Part shown: positions 57,378 through 64,000 of the stretch, piece after piece
Layout of the letters: each line of letters begins with the position of its first letter
Position numbering within the stretch: the stretch's first letter is position 1
Source of the DNA: JAXLQL01 sp046331625
Lineage (GTDB): Bacteria > Acidobacteriota > Terriglobia > Bryobacterales > Bryobacteraceae
Length of the DNA: 64,000 nt
Direction of reading: 5' to 3'
NCBI GenBank assembly: GCA_046331625.1
Contig: JAXLQL010000009.1
Coordinates: 1-64,000, forward strand
Notes under the pieces: model-generated
Database searches by the model: none
Told to the model about the DNA's origin: nothing
What the model saw: only the letters and a program-made list of their open reading frames with translations
Translations under genes and position numbers: made by a program

Positions 57378-59950
57378 GAATCCTGTCGAGACTGAAGCAT
57401 TTGCTGCCTTGGCGCCGCCGAGCGATGGAGCACGACATGCGCGAGGAGCTGGAATCGCTCGCGGCTCTTTCGGCGGAGGATGGCGCGCGTACGAACCTCG
57501 GCAGTCTGGCGTACCTCGCCGAAGAGGGGCGCGCCGTGTGGGTGTTCCCCTGGTGGGAGCAGCTTGTCAACGATATCCGCTTCGCCCTTCGCATGATGAG
57601 GCGCAATCCCGTTCTGACGCTTACGGCAGTTTCGTCTCTCTCGCTCGGGATCGGGGCCAATACGGCCATATTCAGTCTGATGAACGCGATCCTGCTGAAA
57701 TCGCTCCCAGTGAACGATCCCGAAAGTCTGGTGGTGCTTACCTCGTATTCGAAAGATGGCAGGATTGGCGACTTCGGGTATGGCGACTATCTTGCACTTC
57801 GGCAAGGGAACGATGCGTTCACGGGAATCATGGCAGCGTCGACACTGGCGCCCACCTCTGCCGGGATCGGCGCGGATTCCGAGGCCGTACAGCGCAAGGT
57901 CGTATCCAGTAACTATTTTTCAGTCCTGCAAGTTCGGCTTGCTGCTGGGCGGCCGTTCCGCCCGGATGAGGAAGACGAACAGCGCATCGCGGTGATCGGC
58001 GATCATTGGTGGCGGCGATCTTTCGGTGCTTCTCCGGACGTCGTCGGCAAACAGATTGACCTGGACGGTATGGCTTTCACCGTTGTCGGCGTCGCTCCGC
58101 CGGACTTTCTGAGTGAGACCGTCGGCGAGTCGGTGGACGTATGGACGACGATGGCGTTGATACCGCCCGCAGTCAGGACAGCTCCCGGCTACACTTGGCT
58201 AAACCTGATGGGGCGTCTCAGTCCAGGTGTCAGCGCCAAACAGGCAGCCGCCCGATCGAGCGGGTTCTCGACGCAATTGCCGAATCATTTCATCGAGCGA
58301 ATCGCTGTCGAACCCGGCGCGGCAGGAAGTTCCGGTCTGAGAGACGCCTTCTCAGGCCCCTTGAAGGTCCTCATGGGCGTGGTAGCAGTGACGCTTCTGA
58401 TCGTGTGCGCCAATTTGGCCAGTCTCCTGCTCGCCCGCGCCACCAGCCGGCAACACGAGATCGCTACTCGCCTCGCCATCGGCGCAAACCGGGTTCGCGT
58501 GTTTCGGCAGTTGATCACCGAAAGCTTGGTTCTGGCGGGTTTGGGCGGCTTGTTCGGGTTGGGTCTTTCGATTTGGGGTCAAAGCTTCCTTCTCAACCTC
58601 GTATCGGGTGCCGGAAAGACGATCACCGTGAGCGTCAGGCCTGACCTTCCGGTCTTGACATTCGTTCTGGCGATATCGCTGGTTACTGTTCTCCTCTTCG
58701 GTGTGGCGCCGGCAATTCATGCGGTGAACGGAAAAGTCAGCGAGACTTTGAAGATGAACGCGCAAGGAACTTCGCTCGGGCGAAACAGCCTCGGGCTCCG
58801 CGGAGGATTGGTTGCTGTTCAAGTCGCATTGTCCATGCTCCTGTTGATTCTGGGTGGCCTTTTCATCCACACGCTACGAAACTTGAGAAATCAAGATCTC
58901 GGGTTGCGCTACGCCCAAGTGCTGTCAGTTCGACTCGCCAGCCCTCCAGGACAAAACCGGCCTGCCTGGCCAACTCTCATGATGGAACTGTTGCATCGAG
59001 CGAAAGCCGTTCCAGGTGTAGTGTCCGCTTGTGTTTCGTTCGATGGACCCCTGGGAAACGCCAGCGGAATCCGGGGATTCCGCTTCGAAGGTTCTCTCCC
59101 GCCAACGGCCGGGCAGCCCCGCGCCAGGGCAAACTGGGTTTCGCCAGGATTCTTCGAGACCCTGGGGATTCCGATGCTCGAGGGGCGTGGGTTCTCAGAC
59201 CTGGACAACGCCACTTCCCCACCGGTCGTGATCATCAACCAGGCCATGGCCCGCCGCTATTTGGGAGCCGGCCCGGCCGTCGGGACGCGGTTTGCCTTCA
59301 GTGGCACGAGCTACGAAATTGTCGGCGTGGCCAAGGACGCAAAGCATGGCAACCTTCGCGATTCCGCCGGGCCGTTCGTTTATTTTGCGGGGCTCCAGAG
59401 CGGAACGGAGATGCATTCCCTCGACGTCCGTACTGCCACCGCCACACCTCTCGTGCTGGGTGGCGCACTACGTAGTGTCGTACACGGCCTGGATCCGCGT
59501 CTGAGAATCGTCAATATCGCCAGCCTGGAACAACTCATCGATCATTACCTGGCCAAAGAGGTTCTGGTTTCCGATCTCGCCGGATTCTTCGCCGGTCTGA
59601 CATTGCTGCTGGTGATCCTCGGTGTGTACGGTACGGTCGCATATTCCGTAGCGCGCAGAACCAAAGAGATTGGGATTCGCATCGCACTCGGTGCGCGGCC
59701 GGCGCACATCACAGGCGCGGTACTCGGCCGCCTGATATACGCGACTCTGGCCGGCCTGATCGCTGGAACGGCTGTGGCAATGGTAGTTGGCCGGTGGATT
59801 GCCTCTTTACTTTATGGCCTCAGTGCTACGGATGCTCAGACCGCCGCCGGAGCCTGCCTGATCCTCTGCCTGGCCATCATGACCGCGGGCTATCTTCCCA
59901 TTCGAAGAGCCTGGCGGCTCGACCCAACATCTGTGCTGCGGTTGGAGTGA
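57374..59950 (+). CDS. MacB/FtsX-type orphan permease (ADOP family)
   Basis: 858 residues. A short N-terminal PadR-associated segment (residues 1-60, LKHLLPWRRRAMEHDMREELESLAAL) is followed by DIRFALRMMRRNPVLTLTAVSSLSLGIGANTAIFSLMNA, the FtsX/MacB entry helix, and a first periplasmic domain. Three helices come around 320-430 (LKVLMGVVAVTLLIVCANLASLLLARATSRQHEIATRLAIGA). A second copy of the whole unit ends with three helices (VYGTVAYSVARRTKEIGIRIALGA). This duplicated layout with no ATPase is typical of acidobacterial duplicated orphan permeases; the transported substrate is unknown. Confidence 0.94.
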   Translation: MRILSRLKHLLPWRRRAMEHDMREELESLAALSAEDGARTNLGSLAYLAEEGRAVWVFPWWEQLVNDIRFALRMMRRNPVLTLTAVSSLSLGIGANTAIFSLMNAILLKSLPVNDPESLVVLTSYSKDGRIGDFGYGDYLALRQGNDAFTGIMAASTLAPTSAGIGADSEAVQRKVVSSNYFSVLQVRLAAGRPFRPDEEDEQRIAVIGDHWWRRSFGASPDVVGKQIDLDGMAFTVVGVAPPDFLSETVGESVDVWTTMALIPPAVRTAPGYTWLNLMGRLSPGVSAKQAAARSSGFSTQLPNHFIERIAVEPGAAGSSGLRDAFSGPLKVLMGVVAVTLLIVCANLASLLLARATSRQHEIATRLAIGANRVRVFRQLITESLVLAGLGGLFGLGLSIWGQSFLLNLVSGAGKTITVSVRPDLPVLTFVLAISLVTVLLFGVAPAIHAVNGKVSETLKMNAQGTSLGRNSLGLRGGLVAVQVALSMLLLILGGLFIHTLRNLRNQDLGLRYAQVLSVRLASPPGQNRPAWPTLMMELLHRAKAVPGVVSACVSFDGPLGNASGIRGFRFEGSLPPTAGQPRARANWVSPGFFETLGIPMLEGRGFSDLDNATSPPVVIINQAMARRYLGAGPAVGTRFAFSGTSYEIVGVAKDAKHGNLRDSAGPFVYFAGLQSGTEMHSLDVRTATATPLVLGGALRSVVHGLDPRLRIVNIASLEQLIDHYLAKEVLVSDLAGFFAGLTLLLVILGVYGTVAYSVARRTKEIGIRIALGARPAHITGAVLGRLIYATLAGLIAGTAVAMVVGRWIASLLYGLSATDAQTAAGACLILCLAIMTAGYLPIRRAWRLDPTSVLRLE

Positions 59951-60003
59951 GGCAAATCACGTGCGACATGGTAATGCCGGCCGGGCTTGGCTCCTTGTTC
60001 CGC

Positions 60004-60645
60004 TCAACTGATCAACCCATTCCGAATCGCGAACCGCACAATGTCCCCCGTATTGTGCAAATTCAGCTTCTCCATCACGCTCCCGCGGTGCGACTCCACC
60101 GTGTACACGCTCAAGTTCAGCGTGTTCGCGATCTCCTTGTTCGTCTTCCCCTCCGCGATCATCGTCAGGATCTCGCGCTCGCGCCCCGTCAACGTGTCCA
60201 CCGGATTCGCCACATGCTTGCGATAGTCCGTCAGCACCACATCCGAAATCGCCGGACTCAGAAACGCCTCGCCGCGCGACACAGCCCGGATCGCCCGCAG
60301 CAGGTCATCGTCATCGGAGTCTTTGAGCAGATACCCGCGAGCCCCCGCGCGCAGGATCTCGCGAATGTAGGTCGAATCCTTGTGCATGCTGAGCGCAAGC
60401 ACGCGCGTGCTGGCCGCCTCCGAACAGATCTGCCGCGTGCCTTCGATCCCGTTCAACTCGGGCATCGAGACATCCATCAGTACGACATCCGGCTTGATGC
60501 GCTGCGTCTCGGCGATCGCCTCGCGGCCGTTGCTCGCTTCGCCCACTACTTCCATGTCGGGCTGCGAGTCGATCAGCAGACGAACCCCCTTGCGCAGGAT
60601 CGTATGATCGTCAGCCAACAAAACTCGGATCTTCTTGCTCTGCAT
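60004..60645 (-). CDS. NarL/LuxR-type response regulator
   Basis: 213 residues from the ATG giving MQSKKIRVLLADDHTILRKG; nine codons upstream are also open. The receiver domain has the acidic pair ADDH and phospho-Asp58 (VVLMDVSMPE). The C-terminal LuxR helix-turn-helix reads LTGREREILTMIAEGKTNKEIANTLNLSVYTVESHRGSVMEKL. The start lies inside the last 35 bases of the kinase gene. Together they form a NarXL-type two-component pair with unknown stimulus. Confidence 0.95.
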   Translation of the reverse strand: MQSKKIRVLLADDHTILRKGVRLLIDSQPDMEVVGEASNGREAIAETQRIKPDVVLMDVSMPELNGIEGTRQICSEAASTRVLALSMHKDSTYIREILRAGARGYLLKDSDDDDLLRAIRAVSRGEAFLSPAISDVVLTDYRKHVANPVDTLTGREREILTMIAEGKTNKEIANTLNLSVYTVESHRGSVMEKLNLHNTGDIVRFAIRNGLIS

Positions 60646-61636
60646 GAGGCTCCACGGGACGAAGGGGAACATCCACCTGGATGCGAAGTCCGCCTTCCTT
60701 TCGATTCTCCACGATCAACTCGCCTTCCAACTGCCGCGCCCGCGCCCGCATTCCCACCATGCCGAGACTCGGGCTGCCCGCCTTCGTCGGCGTCACCACG
60801 CCGCGTCCGTTGTCGGCGATCTCGAGGCGCAGGTTGTCACCGGCCGCGCGCAACGAAACCCAGGCTTGCGTGGCCTCGGCGTGCCGGGCGATGTTGGTCA
60901 GGGCTTCTTGCGTGATGCGGAACAAGTGTGTCTCTTCCGATTCGGCCAGCCGCTGCGTGAGGTTCGATGAATATTCCACGGGGATGCGCGTGCGTTGCGT
61001 GAATCGCTCGCAGAGCCAACGGAGCCCCGAGTCGAGGCCGAAGTCGTCGAGGATCACCGGCCGCAGCACTTGCGAAAGCTTGCGCACGTTCTCGAGCACC
61101 TCGTCGACGATCGCCACGCAATCACGCCGCACCGCGCCGAACTCCGCCTCGGGCACGCCGCCGATCATCCGCCGCAGCGCGCTCAGCGACTGCCCGAGCT
61201 CATCGTGCATCTCGTGCGAAAAGCGCCGCGCCATCTTTTCATGCCCATCGATCATGTGCCACGAGACTCGGCCCAACTCAGCCGTCTGCCATTCGAGCGC
61301 ATCGAAGGCGCGTTGGATGATCCACACCGTGAGCGCCGCCGTTCCCGCCGCGAGTAGGATGCACGAGCCCAACACCCAGGCGAGCTTGTCGATGAGGTCC
61401 TGCGTTTGGCGTTCGATGAGGGCTTCGATCTGCTCGCCGCGCGCAGACTGGATCACATGTTCGCGCAACAGCGCTTGCGCTGTGTCTTGGATACGGTCAG
61501 ACCCGCGGTAGCCCAAGTACGCGGCTAGCAGCACTAGGCCGACCAGCAGTCCGAACCCAGCCATCGCCACGTGCAGCACGCGGGCGCTGGTCATCGGCTC
61601 GTTGACGCGCGGGGTATCGAGGAGATCCTGTGGCAT
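60611..61636 (-). CDS. sensor histidine kinase, HisKA_3 (NarX) type
   Basis: 341 residues. Two membrane helices, about 20-44 (VLHVAMAGFGLLVGLVLLAAYL) and 85-110 (LAWVLGSCILLAAGTAALTVWIIQ), flank a short periplasmic part of about 40 residues. The HisKA_3 site is RRFSHEMHDELGQSLSALRRM with His in 'SHEMHDELGQ', and the ATPase has N-box ALTNIARHA and G-box ADNGRG. The periplasmic loop is too small for a large ligand domain. Overlaps the regulator gene on its 3' side; an ABM gene precedes it by 40 bases. Confidence 0.94.
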   Translation of the reverse strand: MPQDLLDTPRVNEPMTSARVLHVAMAGFGLLVGLVLLAAYLGYRGSDRIQDTAQALLREHVIQSARGEQIEALIERQTQDLIDKLAWVLGSCILLAAGTAALTVWIIQRAFDALEWQTAELGRVSWHMIDGHEKMARRFSHEMHDELGQSLSALRRMIGGVPEAEFGAVRRDCVAIVDEVLENVRKLSQVLRPVILDDFGLDSGLRWLCERFTQRTRIPVEYSSNLTQRLAESEETHLFRITQEALTNIARHAEATQAWVSLRAAGDNLRLEIADNGRGVVTPTKAGSPSLGMVGMRARARQLEGELIVENRKEGGLRIQVDVPLRPVEPHAEQEDPSFVG

Positions 61637-61676
61637 GGCTGACTCCTCCTTCAGGATGGCAGGTTGGGTGCGCTGG

Positions 61677-61991
61677 TTAGATGATGCGCGAATAGGTCAC
61701 GATGCGCGAGGGCTCAGCGAGCATTTCGGGCGCTTTGGCGCGGAAGGCTTGGATGTGCGCGGAGGCTGCGTGTTTGGCGAGTGCGTCGCGCGACGTCCAA
61801 TTCTCGTAGAAGAGGAAGCGGCCGGGCTCGTCAGTGTGCTCGTGCAGGTCGTATTGCACACAGCCTTCTTCGCCGCGCGTGGGAGTCACGAGCCCGCCCA
61901 GCGCGGCTCGCAATTCCTCTTCCTTGCCGGGCTTGGCTTTCATTTCAGCCACTACGGTGAGCAGTTGGGATGCGAATCGAGTCATCCCCAA
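61677..61991 (-). CDS. antibiotic-biosynthesis-monooxygenase (ABM/YgiN) domain protein
   Basis: 104 residues forming a single ferredoxin-like ABM domain: LTVVAEMKAKPGKEEELRAALGGLVTPTRGEEGCVQYDLHEHTDEPGRFLFYENWTSRDALAKHAASAHIQAF. YgiN-like members oxidise quinols. It lies upstream of the two-component genes on the same strand, so it may be its target or simply a neighbour. Confidence 0.92.
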   Translation of the reverse strand: MGMTRFASQLLTVVAEMKAKPGKEEELRAALGGLVTPTRGEEGCVQYDLHEHTDEPGRFLFYENWTSRDALAKHAASAHIQAFRAKAPEMLAEPSRIVTYSRII

Positions 61992-62072
61992 TAGGGTAGT
62001 AGCTCGACGCCGGCACTCGCCGTCAAAGTCCGCGAAAACACTCCGGTGCCGGCATTGGCACTTGCCTTCCGT

Positions 62073-62111
62073 GTAGGGCGGGCTTTAGCCAGCGCGGGAC
62101 TTCAGTCCCGC
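62073..62111. repeat. twin-palindrome repeat overlapping a gene's 3' end
   Basis: GTAGGGCGGGCTTTAGCC then GCGCGGGACTTCAGTCCCGC; the minus-strand reading CGGGACTGA supplies the stop codon of the small gene at 62102-62368. The about 60 bases preceding it match 36318-36380. Confidence 0.75.
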
Positions 62112-62368
62112 CGGTTCTCGAGTGGGAAGCCGTGTTCCCGCCTCGCCTTCACTCTTGCAAGGCCCTCTTGGAGAGGGGCGGCCTTGCCTTCCGCGACCTC
62201 CCGCTTCACCTTCCCAACCAAGGCCATACCGCGACCACCGGGAGAAAAGTCCGCGACCATCTGCCGATCCCAGGCATCGTAGTCAAGCTCATTGAGCCAC
62301 CACGCCAAGGCGTGACGATCCTCCACGGGCAGCGCGGCAATTGCGTTCCTGATGGCTTCAAGGGTCAT
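62102..62368 (-). CDS. small addiction-module-like protein
   Basis: 88 residues from the ATG giving MTLEAIRNAIAALPVEDRHALAWWLNELDYDAWDRQM; longer upstream reading overlaps alanine dehydrogenase. The N-terminus resembles small antitoxin/DUF2281-like proteins ('..i..LP.eer..l..wL...d...WD'), but no toxin gene follows. The last residues (LENRRD) and stop come from the palindromic repeat, so the C-terminus is repeat-modified. 13 bases downstream of ald on the same strand. Confidence 0.6.
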   Translation of the reverse strand: MTLEAIRNAIAALPVEDRHALAWWLNELDYDAWDRQMVADFSPGGRGMALVGKVKREVAEGKAAPLQEGLARVKARREHGFPLENRRD

Positions 62369-62381
62369 GTCACATTCGTCA

Positions 62382-63494
62382 CTACAGCAGCGACGCCAAT
62401 TCCCGGTACGCCCGCCCCTGCGACTCCGCCACCGCCTGATACGTGATGTGCCCCGCGTGGGTGTTGACTCCCTGCCGGATCGCATCGCTCTTCGCCGATG
62501 CCGCCGGGAATCCGAGATTCGCCAACTGCTGCACGTACGGGAACGTCGCATTGGTCAGGGCCAACGTGGAGGTGTGGGGTACCGCGGCCGGCATGTTCGA
62601 CACGCAGTAGTGCAGCACGCCCTCTTCGAAGTAGATCGGATCGGTGTGCGTGGTGGCGCGCGACGTCTCGAAGCATCCGCCCTGGTCGATCGCCACATCC
62701 ACCACCACCGAACCCTTGCGCATCTCGGCGAGCATGTCGCGGCGCACCAGTTTCGGCGCCGATGCGCCGGGAAGCAACACGCCGCCGATGACGAGGTCAG
62801 CGTTGCGCACCGACTCTTGGATCGTCCAAATGTTCGAAGCCAACGTGACGATCTGGTTGTTGAAGATGTCGTCGAGCTCGCGCAGGCGGTTCAGGTTCCT
62901 GTCGATGATCGACACATGCGCGCCCATGCCCACGGCGATCTTGGCCGCGTTGACGCCTACCACGCCTCCGCCGAGAATCACCACGTTTGCCGGAGCGACA
63001 CCGGGCACGCCGCCGAGCAAGATCCCGCGTCCGCCGTTGGGCTTCTCGAGGTAGAATGCGCCCACCTGAACGGACATGCGCCCAGCCACTTCGCTCATCG
63101 GCGTGAGCAGCGGCAGTGAGCCGTCTTTCTCGCGGATCGTCTCATACGCGACAGCAGTGGTGCCTTGCTCCACGAGCTTCGCCGTCAGGTCCGGTAGCGG
63201 CGCCAGATGCAGATACGTGAACAGCACGAGGTCACGCCGCAGGAAGCCGAACTCGGCCGGTTGCGGCTCTTTCACCTTCACCACCATCCCCGCGCTCTGC
63301 CACACTTCGGCGGCCGTCGAGGCGATGCGCGCTCCGTGGCGCTCGTAGAACTTGTCGGGGATCGAACTGCCGAGACCGGCTTCGGTCTCGACCACAACTT
63401 CGTGGCCCGCTTCGACGAGCGCGGCCACACCGCTGGGCACCAAGCCTACGCGGCTCTCGTGGTCTTTGATTTCCTTGGGAACGCCAATGATCAT
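62382..63494 (-). CDS. ald: alanine dehydrogenase
   Basis: 370 residues from [20 protein letters not shown]; an upstream ATG at 63515 adds seven. The family's active-site set is in place: Arg15, Lys75, His96 (TYLHLAP) and Asp270 (VAIDQGG). The NAD-binding Rossmann motif is [17 protein letters not shown], and length is the same as in Bacillus and Mycobacterium Ald. It converts L-alanine to pyruvate and ammonia with NAD(+), linking amino-acid breakdown to central metabolism. An inverted repeat at 63502-63520 lies at its start, a possible operator. Confidence 0.97.
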   Translation of the reverse strand: MIIGVPKEIKDHESRVGLVPSGVAALVEAGHEVVVETEAGLGSSIPDKFYERHGARIASTAAEVWQSAGMVVKVKEPQPAEFGFLRRDLVLFTYLHLAPLPDLTAKLVEQGTTAVAYETIREKDGSLPLLTPMSEVAGRMSVQVGAFYLEKPNGGRGILLGGVPGVAPANVVILGGGVVGVNAAKIAVGMGAHVSIIDRNLNRLRELDDIFNNQIVTLASNIWTIQESVRNADLVIGGVLLPGASAPKLVRRDMLAEMRKGSVVVDVAIDQGGCFETSRATTHTDPIYFEEGVLHYCVSNMPAAVPHTSTLALTNATFPYVQQLANLGFPAASAKSDAIRQGVNTHAGHITYQAVAESQGRAYRELASLL

Positions 63495-63501
63495 GGGCCT
63501 A

Positions 63502-63520
63502 CCGATAGGATACATATCGG
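63502..63520. promoter_or_regulatory. inverted repeat at the alanine dehydrogenase start
   Basis: CCGATA-7 nt-TATCGG, just upstream of the ATG at 63494. ald genes elsewhere are commonly controlled by Lrp/AldR-like regulators; this site is only a candidate. Confidence 0.35.
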
Positions 63521-63824
63521 AAGAATGTCCCCGCCGCCTTTAGCTACTTTCGGTGAAGGATTCGACGGAGGGCGCGCTGGCTGACTCGCGGCTGGGCGCC
63601 GAACCGAGCGGGACGGAAGTCGTGCGCGGGATGAAGCCTGCCCCGCATCGCGGGCAGGGTAGCGTTACCGGCGTGTGAAAAGGGCGCGTTCCACGAGCGC
63701 GTGTGCCCACATCGAAATTAGGGCTGAAGTCCCGCGCAGACTGAAGCCCGCCCTACATGGCGGCGGCCTGAAAATCGTCGTGGCCGGCGAAGAAACGAGA
63801 GGATAGCAGTGCAAACCTGAAGGG
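63521..63824. other. intergenic region with two repeat units
   Basis: About 300 bases with no supported gene. It contains palindromic units near 63631-63659 (GATGAAGCCTGCCCCGC, CGGGCAGG) and 63721-63756 (GGGCTGAAGTCCCGC then CTGAAGCCCGCCCTAC, reverse orientation). Confidence 0.6.
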
Positions 63825-64000
63825 TTAGAACGAGAGGCGGAGCGAGAGTTGGACTTGGCGGTTGGTGCCGAGGCCGACATCTTTGGTCAGGGTGGAGTTG
63901 GCGATGCCGAAGGCTCCGCCCGCTGCCGATAGCGAGAACGGTTGGCCTGGCTGCAGTTGTCCCACGGCGGTTCCGAGCGAGTTATTGAAACGCGCCGGAG
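63825..64000 (-). CDS. C-terminal end of a TonB-dependent-receptor-like protein (partial)
   Basis: The minus strand is open from the right edge to TAA at 63825-63827. The 58 codons end STLTKDVGLGTNRQVQLSL..., RLSF, i.e. the alternating last beta-strand with terminal Phe. 'GxxRQxQxxLRxxF' is the standard end of the large carboxypeptidase-regulatory-domain/TonB-dependent receptors of Acidobacteria. The outer-membrane barrel continues outside the window. Confidence 0.8.
   Translation of the reverse strand, partial: PARFNNSLGTAVGQLQPGQPFSLSAAGGAFGIANSTLTKDVGLGTNRQVQLSLRLSF

Overview
The window is GC-rich bacterial chromosome, densely coded on both strands. Family content points to Acidobacteriota, probably Bryobacterales (Solibacter-like). 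The main clues are a PadR regulator coupled to a MacB/FtsX-type orphan permease (ADOP), a PSD1/DUF1549-DUF1553 gene followed by DUF1501, several exported SMP-30 and enolase-type proteins, DUF72, PPC-domain proteins, and the C-terminus of a TonB-dependent-receptor-like protein at the right edge. No rRNA, tRNA, CRISPR array, phage or complete IS was seen.

Layout. 1-3.8 kb: an uncharacterised partial ORF, an alkaline-phosphatase-fold protein and a small membrane protein. 3.8-12.3 kb: organic-acid and sugar-acid metabolism. An SDR and an IPMDH-like dehydrogenase run leftward; M24 peptidase, GNAT, SMP-30, a miniature DUF1501, a ManD-like dehydratase, a second SMP-30 and an LRR protein run rightward. 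12.3-16.3 kb: CheX, CheY and a tartrate/D-malate dehydrogenase, divergent from a PPC-domain exoprotein. 16.4-21.6 kb: cyclophilin, MFS exporter, CubicO-type serine hydrolase, DUF72 and a second AlkP-fold protein. 21.8-30.2 kb: HbpS-like protein, lytic transglycosylase, a secreted unknown, a lycopene-cyclase-type membrane protein, a SelA-like PLP enzyme with a two-domain esterase, and a degenerate trehalose-phosphatase-like protein. 30.2-34.7 kb: two tandem paralogous exoproteins, one frameshifted.

34.8-40.4 kb is a co-directional set of radical SAM enzyme, flavin-dependent halogenase-like enzyme, adenylate-forming ligase and proton antiporter. It looks like a small uncharacterised biosynthetic module. 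40.4-44.4 kb holds a truncated toxin with its antitoxin, an M20 peptidase, a DASS carrier and a DinB-fold protein. 44.5-48.2 kb: a subtilase with a (NVVWGD)n tail and a second two-domain esterase. 48.2-50.5 kb is a decaying array of Rpn-family nuclease fragments. 50.7-56.9 kb: PilZ, exported RidA, CPBP protease, PSD1, DUF1501 and a cyclophilin-like protein. 57.0-64 kb: PadR/ADOP, a NarL-type two-component system, an ABM monooxygenase, alanine dehydrogenase and the receptor fragment.

Two features recur. A family of short twin palindromes with a CTTCAG centre sits in many intergenic gaps, supplies the stop codons of two genes, and in two places lies between short direct repeats about 80 bp apart. 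Many first genes have a -10-like hexamer 6-10 nt before the start codon and no Shine-Dalgarno, which suggests leaderless transcription. All functions are read from sequence motifs; no database search was possible.
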